From: Candidatus Kuenenia stuttgartensis
Lineage (GTDB): Bacteria; Planctomycetota; JAKEIC01; DYIT01
NCBI GenBank assembly: GCA_020723505.1
Contig: DYIT01000029.1
Location: 9,640-43,693, forward strand
Direction of reading: 5' to 3'
Length of the DNA: 34,054 bases
The position numbers and the translations under genes were made by a program. This document shows, one piece after another, positions 14,903 to 21,723 of this stretch; the stretch's first letter is position 1; each line of letters opens with the position of its first letter. The notes under the pieces were generated by a model that saw nothing but the letters and a program-made list of their open reading frames with translations, was not told where the DNA came from and searched no databases.

Positions 14903-16995
14903 CCGACTTCCTGCTCGAGCTCGGAACCGAGGAAATCCCCGCCGGCTACATCGGCCCGGCGATTGGATTCATGGCCTCTTTCTTCGAGGAAAGGCTCGCC
15001 CGCATCAAGGTCGCCCATGCCGGAATCCGGCGGTTCTCGACGCCGAGGAGGCTTGCGGTCGCCGTCGCCGGACTGCCGGACAGGGGGCCGGACTCGGTGG
15101 ACGAGTTCCGCGGGCCGGGGTTCGAGGCGGCCTTCGACTCGTCGGGCGCCCCGAAACCCGCGGCCGAGGGATTCGCGAAATCCAAGGGACTCAAGCCCGG
15201 GGATCTCGCCGTCAGGGATACGCCGAAAGGGAAATACGTCTTCGCGATTGTGACGAGGCCGGGGGCGGAGATGTCGGTCATTCTCGCGGCCGCGGCCGCC
15301 GAGATGATTCCTGCGATTCCATGGCCGAAGTCGATGAAATGGGGAGGGGGGGCTCCGCCGTTCGCCAGGCCGCTACGCTACGTTTTCGCGAAGTTCGGCG
15401 CGAATCCGGCCCGTGTCGAGGTCCAGGGCGTGGAATTCTCCGAGCGAATCCGGCTGCACCCGTTCATGGGCGGCGACAGGTGGGCCTCAATCGCGGACGC
15501 GGACGCGGGCGAATATGCCCGAATCCTCAGGGAAGGCTTCGTCTACGCCGACAGGGCGGAGCGCATGGAAATCCTGCGCGCGGCTGTGGTATCGGCCGTG
15601 GAGAGGCAGGGAGGCGTGTTCCGCGACGAGGAACTGCTCGAGGAGGTGGTCGACCTCGTCGAATACCCGAACGCCGCCGTCGGGTCGTTCGACAGGGCGT
15701 ACCTCGGCGTTCCGGCCGCGGTCCTCGAGGCGGCGATGACCGAGCACCAGCGCTATTTCCCGGTCAGGACCGCCGGAGGAAGGCTCAAGCCGAGGTTCGT
15801 CACCGCCTTGAACAGGCGGGACAGGACAAGGCAGATAGTGAAGGGCAACGAGCGCGTGCTCAGGGCAAGGCTGAACGACGCCTCGTTCTTCTTCGCGGAA
15901 GACAGGAAGAAGAGCCTCGAGTCCCGGGTGCCCGGACTTGCCGGAGTGGTGTACCTCAAGGGGGGCGGATCGCTGCTGGAGAAAGCCGGGCGACTTAGGC
16001 TGACCGCCGAGCGGATTGCCGGGGCCGCCGGCCTGGACGGCCGGACGAAGGAGGCGGTCCTGCGCGCGGCTTCCCTCTGCAAGGCCGATTTGCTCACCGA
16101 GGTGGTAGGCGAGTTCCCGTCGCTCCAGGGGAGGATGGGCGGGATTTACTCAGGACTGGACGGCGAGGACAAGGCGGTCGCGCGGGCGATTGAGGAGCAT
16201 TACATGCCCCGGACCCAGGGGGCGGACCTCCCTGCGTCCGGCGCCGGCAGGGTCCTCGCGCTCGCGGACAGGATTCAGACCCTGGCGGACTGCTTCGCGC
16301 TCGGGCTCAAACCCAGCGGGTCCAGGGATCCATACGGCCTCCGGAGGAGCGCGATAGGCATTGCGAGGATCATCCTGGACTCGGGATGGCGCATCGGGCT
16401 CGGCGACGCGCTGGCCTTCGCGGCCGGGCAGGCGCCGGGCGCGGGGGCCGAATCGGCGCGCATCGCGGCGGAATGCGGGGCATTCCTCAGGGAGCGCATA
16501 TACCAGTCGTACATCGACCGGGGCTTCCCGCACGACATCGTGGAGGCGGCTCTTGGGGCCGGGGACTTCCTCGACGTCGCGGACCTGGAGGCAAGGATAA
16601 GCGCGCTGATGTCGGTGAAGGGCAGGGAGTGGTGGCCCGCGCTGGTCGAGCTCTCGGAGCGCACGTCGAACATCACGAAGGGGTTCGAAGACGCAGAGGC
16701 CCCGTCCGGAAGCCTGTGCGTCGAGAAGGCGGAAAAGGACCTCTTCGAAGCGCTAGCGGCCGATTCCTTCCGAATTCTTGCGCTGATCGAATCCGGCAGG
16801 TACGTGGAGGCCGCCGAAGCCTACCAGGAGGCCTTCGGGACGAAAGTGCACGAGTTCTTCGAACATGTGTTCGTCAACGTCGACGATCCCGGAATCCGCG
16901 CGAACCGCTTGAGGCTCGTGAAGGCGGCGGGCGGGCTTTTCAACGGACGCGTGGCGAACCTATCCCTGGTCGTCACCGGGAGGAAGACGCAATAG
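14899..16995 (+). CDS. glyS: Glycyl-tRNA synthetase beta subunit
   Basis: A 698-residue beta chain of the alpha2-beta2 glycyl-tRNA synthetase, which binds tRNA-Gly. Typical blocks are LLELGTEEIPAGYI at the N-terminus, PFARPLRYVFAKFG, MTEHQRYFPV, NDASFFFAEDRKKSL, and the C-terminal helical region with EFFEHVFVNVDD. Normal length for the family. The ATG at 14899 overlaps the stop of the lipoprotein gene (ATGA) and has AAGGAG just upstream. The longer open frame to 14263 is only read-through of the lipoprotein region. Confidence 0.95.
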   Translation: MTDFLLELGTEEIPAGYIGPAIGFMASFFEERLARIKVAHAGIRRFSTPRRLAVAVAGLPDRGPDSVDEFRGPGFEAAFDSSGAPKPAAEGFAKSKGLKPGDLAVRDTPKGKYVFAIVTRPGAEMSVILAAAAAEMIPAIPWPKSMKWGGGAPPFARPLRYVFAKFGANPARVEVQGVEFSERIRLHPFMGGDRWASIADADAGEYARILREGFVYADRAERMEILRAAVVSAVERQGGVFRDEELLEEVVDLVEYPNAAVGSFDRAYLGVPAAVLEAAMTEHQRYFPVRTAGGRLKPRFVTALNRRDRTRQIVKGNERVLRARLNDASFFFAEDRKKSLESRVPGLAGVVYLKGGGSLLEKAGRLRLTAERIAGAAGLDGRTKEAVLRAASLCKADLLTEVVGEFPSLQGRMGGIYSGLDGEDKAVARAIEEHYMPRTQGADLPASGAGRVLALADRIQTLADCFALGLKPSGSRDPYGLRRSAIGIARIILDSGWRIGLGDALAFAAGQAPGAGAESARIAAECGAFLRERIYQSYIDRGFPHDIVEAALGAGDFLDVADLEARISALMSVKGREWWPALVELSERTSNITKGFEDAEAPSGSLCVEKAEKDLFEALAADSFRILALIESGRYVEAAEAYQEAFGTKVHEFFEHVFVNVDDPGIRANRLRLVKAAGGLFNGRVANLSLVVTGRKTQ

Positions 16996-17007
16996 TCTTT
17001 CCGGAAA

Positions 17008-19062
17008 ATGCCGATACTCGTCATAAACGACAGGCAGGGCAGGCAGGTATACGAGGTTACCGAGGAGCGGGTCTATCTCGGGCGCTCGGGAGAGAACCAC
17101 GTCGTCATAGACGACCTCAAGTCGTCGAGACGGCACTGCTCAATCGAGAACACGAAGTCCGGCTACATGCTCGAGGACCTCAACAGCCTCAACGGTACGC
17201 TCGTCAACGGGTCGTTCGTCTCGAAGCACCGGCTCAAATTCGGGGACATCGTCCAAATCGGCGAGGCCACTATCCTCTTCGAGTCCTCCGAGGCCAAGGC
17301 CGACCTGGCCCCGGCGCTGAGGAAGGAGCAGGAGTTCAAGGCCCGGACCGAGCCTGCAATCGAGACCATGCCCGAGCCCGCGCCGGGAGAAGCGGCCGAG
17401 CGGGCTTCCGAGGAGAACCTGAAAACCCGCAAGATCCAGATGAAGTCCCCGGTCGAGCTCCAGCAGGAGAACAAAATCCTCCGCAAGATGCTCGAGATTA
17501 ACAGGGCCCTGAGCTCGGAGCTCGACGTCCACAGCCTTCTCGAGAAGATCCTGGACTCGGCGATAGAGATAACGTCGGCGGAGAGGGGTTTCCTGATTCT
17601 GCTCGAGGGCGGCGAGATGCGCTTCGAGGTCGCAAGGGGAGCGGACAAGGTCAACATAGAGAATCCCGAGGTCCAAATCAGCCACCACATAACGTCGGAG
17701 GTGATTTCGAGCAGGCATTCGGTCATTTCGGCCGACGCCCAGATGGACGGAAGGTTCTCCGACTCGCGCAGCGTGAGGAACCTCCAGCTCCGTTCCGTCC
17801 TCTGCACTCCGCTTGCCGGACGCGAAGGACTGATAGGCGCAATCTACATAGACAACGCCTACGAGGAGGCGATTTTCGCCCAGGACGACATCGCCCTCAT
17901 GGAAGCCTTCTCCTCGCAGGCGGCAATAACCATCGAGAACGCGCGGCTCCTCGATGAGAACAAGAAGAAGCACGAGGAAATCAGGGAATCATACAGGCGC
18001 ATCGAGGCGCTGAACAGGGAACTCGAGAACAAGGTCGTCCGCCAGACCAGGGAGCTCCTCTCCGTCAAGGAGGAGCTCGAGGAGAGCGTGAGCCACTTGA
18101 AGCTCAAGTACCGCTACGACAGCATCATCGGCCGCGGCGCCAAGATGATGGAGATCCTGAAGCTGCTCGACAGGATTACGGACGTCAACGTTCCGGTGCT
18201 CATCGAGGGGGAAAGCGGCACCGGCAAGGAGCTGATTGCCAAAGCGATACACTTCAACGGACCCAGGAAGGACAGGCCGTTCGTGTCCGAGAACTGCGCG
18301 GCCATATCCGAAACCCTCCTCGAGAGCGAGCTCTTCGGGTACATGAAGGGCGCGTTCACGGGGGCGGAGAAGAACAAGAAGGGCCTCTTCGAGGTCGCCA
18401 ACGGCGGTACGCTGTTCCTCGACGAGATAGGCGACATGAGCTCAGACATGCAGAAGAAGCTCCTCCGAGTCCTGCAGGAAGGCGAAATCCGGCCGGTGGG
18501 CGGCAAGGAGACGAAGAAGGTGGACGTCCGGATTCTATCCGCGACCAACCAGCGCCTCACCGACCTCATCGAAAAGGGAAGGTTCAGGGAAGACCTGTTC
18601 TACAGGCTGAACGTGGTGAACATCATCGTCCCTCCGCTCAGGGACCGCAGGGAAGACATCCCGGAGCTCATAACCTACTTCATGACCGCGATACAGGCGC
18701 AGACCGGGAGGAAGATTGATCGGATTACGAAGGAAGCCATCAAGCTGCTCATCGAGTACGCCTGGCCGGGGAACGTAAGGGAACTCGAGAACGAGCTCAA
18801 GAAGATGGTCGCCCTCGGCGGCCCGGTCCTGGACGTTTCAGCCCTCTCGGCCAACATAATCAAATCAGGCGAGCCCAAATCCGATGCCGCGGACCTCGAC
18901 GGCTCCTCCCTCAAGGAAATGGTCGAAAAGGTCGAGAAGGAGACTATTGTCAAAATCCTCCAGACCACCATGTGGAACAAGACGAAAGCAGCGAGGCTTC
19001 TCGGCCTGTCGAGGCTCGGACTAAGGAAGAAAATCGAGAGATACGGGCTGGACGTCACGTAA
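17008..19062 (+). CDS. FHA-GAF-sigma54-dependent transcriptional activator
   Basis: A protein of 684 residues. An FHA domain (about 5-92; GRSGENHVVIDD, SSRRHC, SLNGTLVNG) reads phosphothreonine. A GAF domain (about 165-315) and a coiled coil (about 315-365) follow. The AAA+ sigma54-interaction domain (about 372-600) has Walker A GESGTGKE, the sigma54 loop GAFTGA and Walker B LFLDEIGD. A Fis-type helix-turn-helix (about 645-682; NKTKAARLLGLSRLGLRKKI) ends the protein. All ATPase and sigma54-contact motifs are intact, so it should activate sigma54 promoters in response to a ligand bound by GAF and/or phosphorylation read by FHA. It starts 12 bases after glyS, at the end of that operon. The Shine-Dalgarno sequence is weak. 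Targets are not evident in this window. Confidence 0.92.
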   Translation: MPILVINDRQGRQVYEVTEERVYLGRSGENHVVIDDLKSSRRHCSIENTKSGYMLEDLNSLNGTLVNGSFVSKHRLKFGDIVQIGEATILFESSEAKADLAPALRKEQEFKARTEPAIETMPEPAPGEAAERASEENLKTRKIQMKSPVELQQENKILRKMLEINRALSSELDVHSLLEKILDSAIEITSAERGFLILLEGGEMRFEVARGADKVNIENPEVQISHHITSEVISSRHSVISADAQMDGRFSDSRSVRNLQLRSVLCTPLAGREGLIGAIYIDNAYEEAIFAQDDIALMEAFSSQAAITIENARLLDENKKKHEEIRESYRRIEALNRELENKVVRQTRELLSVKEELEESVSHLKLKYRYDSIIGRGAKMMEILKLLDRITDVNVPVLIEGESGTGKELIAKAIHFNGPRKDRPFVSENCAAISETLLESELFGYMKGAFTGAEKNKKGLFEVANGGTLFLDEIGDMSSDMQKKLLRVLQEGEIRPVGGKETKKVDVRILSATNQRLTDLIEKGRFREDLFYRLNVVNIIVPPLRDRREDIPELITYFMTAIQAQTGRKIDRITKEAIKLLIEYAWPGNVRELENELKKMVALGGPVLDVSALSANIIKSGEPKSDAADLDGSSLKEMVEKVEKETIVKILQTTMWNKTKAARLLGLSRLGLRKKIERYGLDVT

Positions 19063-19102
19063 ATCCCACACGAAGCGGGGCGCCACGCGCTTCGTGTGGG
19101 AT
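19063..19102 (+). repeat. Long perfect inverted repeat after the sigma54 activator
   Basis: 15-bp perfect arms ATCCCACACGAAGCG (19063-19077) and CGCTTCGTGTGGGAT (19088-19102), with a 10-base loop, start at the stop codon of the activator gene. No T-run follows. The inner part (from GAAGCGG to CGCTTC) recurs nearly identically at 19232-19253, so it is a repeat as well as a possible transcript end. Confidence 0.75.
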
Positions 19103-19168
19103 AATCGCCCCTCGAAGACCCTGCGTAGCCCCATCATTGTCCAATTGGCGAAGCAGGGCACTCCCCCG

Positions 19169-19197
19169 CCCTCTCCCCCGATCCCGGGGGGAGAGGG
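19169..19197. repeat. C-rich/G-rich hairpin
   Basis: CCCTCTCCCCC (19169-19179) pairs with GGGGGAGAGGG (19187-19197). A T8 run follows 15 bases later (19213-19220). This is an intergenic hairpin of a kind often repeated in genomes. The T-run is too far from the stem for a standard terminator. Confidence 0.6.
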
Positions 19198-19231
19198 GGC
19201 ACCGGCGGAGGATTTTTTTTATCTTGCACGC

Positions 19232-19253
19232 GAAGCGGAGCGCCACGCGCTTC
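19232..19253. repeat. Second copy of the GAAGCGG...CGCTTC element
   Basis: This 22-base element differs from 19072-19093 at one position. It is in the same orientation as the first copy and is followed by TTAAAAAGG. Confidence 0.65.
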
Positions 19254-19264
19254 TTAAAAAGGTC

Positions 19265-19306
19265 GATTCCGCCGGTAGCTTGAATCCGAGTTTTTACGGC
19301 GGAATC
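19265..19306. repeat. 10-bp inverted repeat GATTCCGCCG/CGGCGGAATC
   Basis: Arms at 19265-19274 and 19297-19306 around a 22-base loop. With the preceding hairpins it fills the gene-free stretch 19063-19371 between the core genes and the low-GC cassette region. Confidence 0.6.
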
Positions 19307-19371
19307 AAGGTTTATACGGAACCAGATAAGAATGAGATATAATGAGGGCAGGGCACAACCCACGGAGTCAT

Positions 19372-19513
19372 ATGGAATTGAGTCGATTTTCTTGCTGAAT
19401 TCCATTTCAAATATGCGGACCAGGAAGCCATTTTCCAGGCTTATCCGGACCGCATAAGTATTGTTAGGGAGATACTGGGTGTCGAGGAGCAATTGGGGAG
19501 CTTCTTAACCTAA
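19372..19513 (+). pseudogene. Small frameshifted or decayed reading frame
   Basis: An ATG at 19372 (MELS) runs into a stop after 8 codons. If one base near 19384 were removed it would join an open frame reading DFLAEFHFKYADQEAIF and AYPDRISIVREILGVEE, ending at the TAA of 19511-19513. The amino-acid content of that frame looks protein-like, but the family is not recognised. The stop codon lies inside the ACCTAAC box of an attC-like sequence, as does the stop of the next gene. Confidence 0.3.
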
Positions 19514-19577
19514 CGGACCGTCGAAGCGGACGATACGCTGCGAAATCCAAGGTTGGCGGTAGATGAAGCGGTTAGGT
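19508..19577 (+). other. attC-like site 1 (degenerate)
   Basis: ACCTAAC (19508-19514) fits the integron R'' box RYYYAAC. It is followed after 5 bases by GTCGAAGCGGACG, like an L'' box. GTTAGGT (19571-19577) is its exact complement and fits the R' box GTTRRRY. I do not find a matching L' box, and GTTAGGT falls inside the start of the next gene, so the site is degenerate or only partly real. Confidence 0.4.
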
Positions 19578-20000
19578 GAACTGACGATAGATGATCTACG
19601 GTGCCACTCTGTGTGGCTCTATCGGTCGACGAAAGAGGGCGACGTCGGTGCGGGAGTTGAGGCGGTAGAGCTGGAAGCCATCTCCGAAGGGAGCCCAGAC
19701 GTATTCCTCGTGACTACCCGCTTTTGGCTGGGGGACGGATCAGAGTGGTTGGGATTCTGCTCCCCTCAAGACTCTTCGGGGTTGGACTATGTACAGCCAG
19801 TAATCGTGACGTCGGATGGCCATGTACAACTCTGGTTTGACCAAACGCCGTCTCGCGACGAACAAGAAGCCTGGTGGCGGCGGCTGAACAAACCCAAAAG
19901 TGCCGTATTTCCAATCGGGTTCGAGTGCTTAGTTCCTGTCGACGGGAAAGTGATACGGGGGGAGATCGAAGAAGGCGAAGTTTTTGGGTCCACAACCTAA
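19563..20000 (+). CDS. Hypothetical protein in cassette-like context
   Basis: A 145-residue soluble protein, not recognised. It is acidic, with many Trp (WLYRS, FWLGDGSEWLG, EAWWRRLN), and has no signal peptide or membrane segment. It reads as one compact alpha/beta domain. The stop TAA lies inside ACCTAAC of the next attC-like box, the arrangement seen in integron gene cassettes. Base composition is clearly less GC-rich than the flanking core genes, suggesting transfer. The Shine-Dalgarno sequence is weak (AAGG about 10 bases upstream). The opposite strand shows only short shadows. Confidence 0.6.
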   Translation: MKRLGELTIDDLRCHSVWLYRSTKEGDVGAGVEAVELEAISEGSPDVFLVTTRFWLGDGSEWLGFCSPQDSSGLDYVQPVIVTSDGHVQLWFDQTPSRDEQEAWWRRLNKPKSAVFPIGFECLVPVDGKVIRGEIEEGEVFGSTT

Positions 20001-20019
20001 CAGACCGTTGAAGCTGACG
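19995..20019 (+). other. attC-like half-site 2
   Basis: ACCTAAC followed by AGACC and GTTGAAGCTGACG. The 21-base segment from AAC matches site 1 at 18 of 21 positions. No GTTRRRY partner is found within 100 bases. Instead the sequence runs directly into a truncated DUF4160 reading frame, so only the left half of a site remains. Confidence 0.45.
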
Positions 20020-20197
20020 GATCGGCCAGCGGGCATCGTTCTCGGTTCAAGAACTGCGTCTGCTCGAAGGCAAACTGCCCGCTCGAGTGGTTTCGCTCGT
20101 CCTTGAGTGGGCGTTTCTCCACAGGGATGAACTGATGGAGAATTGGCGGCGAATAGAACGGAAGGAAGAATTGCACGGAATCGACCCTCTGGTCTAG
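20018..20197 (+). pseudogene. 5'-truncated DUF4160-family gene
   Basis: An open frame without a start codon begins right after an in-frame TGA (20015-20017) and reads GQRASFSVQELRLLEGKLPA, then LVLEWAFLHRDELMENWRR, ending at TAG 20195-20197. This matches the C-terminal two thirds of DUF4160 proteins as I know them. The usual N-terminus (about 30 residues with the HFHA-type motif) is missing, and its place is taken by the attC-like half-site. DUF4160 genes commonly precede DUF2442 genes, as here. Too short and startless to have been called as a normal gene. Confidence 0.65.
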
Positions 20198-20206
20198 GAG
20201 AGCCAC

Positions 20207-20494
20207 ATGCACTACTTAACTGAAGCCTCATACGCGGGGGGCTACAAGCTCAGATTGATGTTCGAGGATGGAACGGTTCGAATTGTGGACTTGGCGGGTC
20301 ATCTGAATGGTCCCATTTTTCAACCATTGAAGGACCTTTCATTCTTCAAACGGTTTGAACTGAATCAAGATATTGACACGGTCGTCTGGTCAAATGGCGC
20401 CGATTTCTCTCCAGATTTCCTGTTCGAGATTGGGAAGATTATCGGCGAACAAGCGGCTGGAGCAGACGCGGTGACCCGCGCTGCTCAGCCGTAG
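20207..20494 (+). CDS. DUF2442-family small protein
   Basis: A 95-residue protein with the DUF2442 pattern: a beta-rich start (ASYAGGYKLRLMFEDGTVR), VDLAGHLNGPIFQPLKD, FFKRFELN and TVVWSNGADFSPDFLFE. The family is common in mobile and accessory DNA next to DUF4160, where a toxin-antitoxin-like pairing has been suspected; its function is unknown. AGGAG 7 bases before the ATG and a 9-base gap to the DUF4160 remnant indicate former co-translation. Lower GC than the core genes. Confidence 0.8.
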   Translation: MHYLTEASYAGGYKLRLMFEDGTVRIVDLAGHLNGPIFQPLKDLSFFKRFELNQDIDTVVWSNGADFSPDFLFEIGKIIGEQAAGADAVTRAAQP

Positions 20495-20509
20495 CGTTGG
20501 TGTGTAAAA

Positions 20510-20878
20510 ATGAAACGAGTGCCACTTCCAGATGATGTGAAAATAGTACAAGGGCCACATGGGCCGCGGTTCTTAGGACCGGCAATTCCTCTCCGTAAAC
20601 TCGCCGATTCACTCCGTCTTTTTAAAGATGCTCCAGCGGGTTTTGTCTGCAAGGTTGGCTCGTTGGAGCTATATGTCACGAATGGTCCAGATGATCCTCA
20701 TGCGCGTGGACGAGTGGCCCTTCCCGGCAGAGCGTGGAACATCCTTGCGTCCAAGTTCATCGAGGTCACATCAGGTTGGGAAGATTCTCCGTTCGATTTT
20801 GGAGATTGCGGTTACCTGAATCCACGTCCGGAACCGGATCTTGGAGTCGTTTTGGTAGGGGAACCGGAGGGAAGATAG
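20510..20878 (+). CDS. Hypothetical protein in cassette-like context
   Basis: A 122-residue soluble protein with no recognised family, signal peptide or membrane segment. It has a basic N-terminus (MKRVPLPDDVK), a Pro/Gly-rich middle (GPHGPRFLGPAIPLRK) and an acidic C-terminal third. It starts 15 bases after the DUF2442 gene and is followed by another attC-like structure. Reduced GC relative to the core genes supports transfer. No clear Shine-Dalgarno sequence. Confidence 0.55.
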   Translation: MKRVPLPDDVKIVQGPHGPRFLGPAIPLRKLADSLRLFKDAPAGFVCKVGSLELYVTNGPDDPHARGRVALPGRAWNILASKFIEVTSGWEDSPFDFGDCGYLNPRPEPDLGVVLVGEPEGR

Positions 20879-20886
20879 AACTCAGC

Positions 20887-20959
20887 TAACAAATAAGACT
20901 TCGCAGCGGACCGGTCCGCGGCAGAGCCGCGGTTGCCGGCCGCTGAACGCTTTTCGTTC
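20887..20959 (+). other. attC-like structured site 3
   Basis: TAAC (20887-20890) and a distant GTTC (20956-20959) frame CAGCGGACCGG (20904-20914) and CCGGCCGCTG (20936-20945), which are imperfect inverted copies. Between them is a GC hairpin, CCGCGGC-AGA-GCCGCGG. This is the general fold of an integron attC site (outer AAC/GTT boxes, inner pairing boxes, variable loop), but the right-hand box does not fit GTTRRRY. It could also be a strong transcript-end hairpin. Confidence 0.45.
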
Positions 20960-20987
20960 TGCGCATGGGAACAGCCGGAAGTCGGTC

Positions 20988-21015
20988 TTGACACCGGTGG
21001 TGCATATGCAATAAT
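20988..21015 (+). promoter_or_regulatory. Promoter of the toxin-antitoxin operon
   Basis: A perfect -35 TTGACA (20988-20993) and AATAAT (21010-21015, 5 of 6) are separated by 16 bases. The predicted start is close to the toxin ATG at 21022, so the transcript would have almost no leader. Confidence 0.65.
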
Positions 21016-21022
21016 ATATGCA
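21001..21022. promoter_or_regulatory. Palindromic operator over the TA promoter
   Basis: TGCATAT (21001-21007) and ATATGCA (21016-21022) are perfect inverted 7-mers overlapping the -10 box and the start codon. This is the usual placement of an autorepression site bound by the antitoxin or the toxin-antitoxin complex. Confidence 0.55.
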
Positions 21023-21321
21023 TGTATGAGATTCGCTACTCCCCGAGTGTGTTGGCTGACATGAAAGACATCGAGGTGTTCTTGAGGCAGCGGATACTTG
21101 ATTCGGTGGATGAGCAGCTATCCCATGTGCCGACCCGGGAAACAAGGAGCCGCAGGATTTTGCATGGATTGGTTCCGCCATTTGAGGCCGATCCGCCCAT
21201 ATGGCAACTTCGGGTCGGCGAGTACCGGGTCTTCTACGACGTGGATGAAATCGATAGGATCGTGTATGTGCGGGCAGTGCGGCACAAGCCGCCGCACAGG
21301 ACTACGGAGGAGATACTATGA
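21022..21321 (+). CDS. RelE/ParE-superfamily toxin
   Basis: A 99-residue protein with the RelE/ParE fold signature: an N-terminal strand (YEIRYSPSVLADM), a helix, then WQLRVGEYRVFYDV and IVYVRAVRHKPPHRT. RelE-type members cleave mRNA on the ribosome and ParE-type members poison gyrase; the sequence alone does not decide which. The ATG at 21022 lies within a few bases of the predicted transcription start, with no Shine-Dalgarno sequence, so the toxin may be translated from a leaderless mRNA. The toxin gene precedes the antitoxin gene, the reverse of the usual order, and the two overlap by ATGA. Confidence 0.88.
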   Translation: MYEIRYSPSVLADMKDIEVFLRQRILDSVDEQLSHVPTRETRSRRILHGLVPPFEADPPIWQLRVGEYRVFYDVDEIDRIVYVRAVRHKPPHRTTEEIL

Positions 21322-21614
21322 AGACCATCGGCGTGCGCGAACTGCAAAAACGTATCAGGGAGTGCATCGAGACCTCGCAAGCCGAAAACGTCGTCATAAC
21401 GCGGAACGGGAAGCCGGCATCTGTTGTGATTGGCGTTGAAGGTTCCGACTGGGAGAACCTGGTAATCCAGTCCAATCCGGCATTCTGGGAGACGATTAGG
21501 GAGCGCCGGAAGGAAAGGTCGATTTCTGCCGGGGAGATGCGGCTGAGAGTCTTGCCACTGCAGAAACGAAGACGCAAAAACGGCGCAGAACAACTGGATG
21601 AACCTGACAAGTAA
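21318..21614 (+). CDS. Phd/YefM-family antitoxin
   Basis: A 98-residue protein. The N-terminal DNA-binding Phd/YefM domain (about 1-50; GVRELQKRIRECIE, VVITRNGKPASVVIG) is followed by a toxin-binding tail with FWETIRERRKERSI. The C-terminus is longer and more basic than usual (KRRRKNG). It should neutralise the toxin encoded just upstream and repress the shared promoter through the palindrome at 21001-21022. Translation is coupled by the ATGA overlap at 21318-21321. Confidence 0.87.
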   Translation: MKTIGVRELQKRIRECIETSQAENVVITRNGKPASVVIGVEGSDWENLVIQSNPAFWETIRERRKERSISAGEMRLRVLPLQKRRRKNGAEQLDEPDK

Positions 21615-21631
21615 AGCCGGGCGGCTTTTCT
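21613..21631 (+). terminator. Weak terminator after the TA pair
   Basis: AAAGCC (21613-21618) and GGCTTT (21623-21628) form a 6-bp stem with loop GGGC, followed by TCTT, right at the antitoxin stop codon. It separates the rightward TA operon from the convergent rhomboid gene. Confidence 0.45.
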
Positions 21632-21723
21632 TGCAGGTCATCCTGGGACGTACGCCCCTGCATGGCCAGGCAGGGAGAAACCCCGGACCGCCGGAGCATG
21701 CCATTCGTTCATCCGGCCGGAAC

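Noticed and set aside
19169-19220. Intrinsic terminator formed by the C/G-rich hairpin and the T8 run
   Set aside because: The T-run begins 15 bases after the stem, too far for a standard rho-independent terminator.
19055-19492. Leftward 145-codon open frame across the hairpin cluster
   Set aside because: It runs through several inverted repeats and the end of the sigma54 activator gene, with Arg-rich shadow composition; there is no support for a protein.
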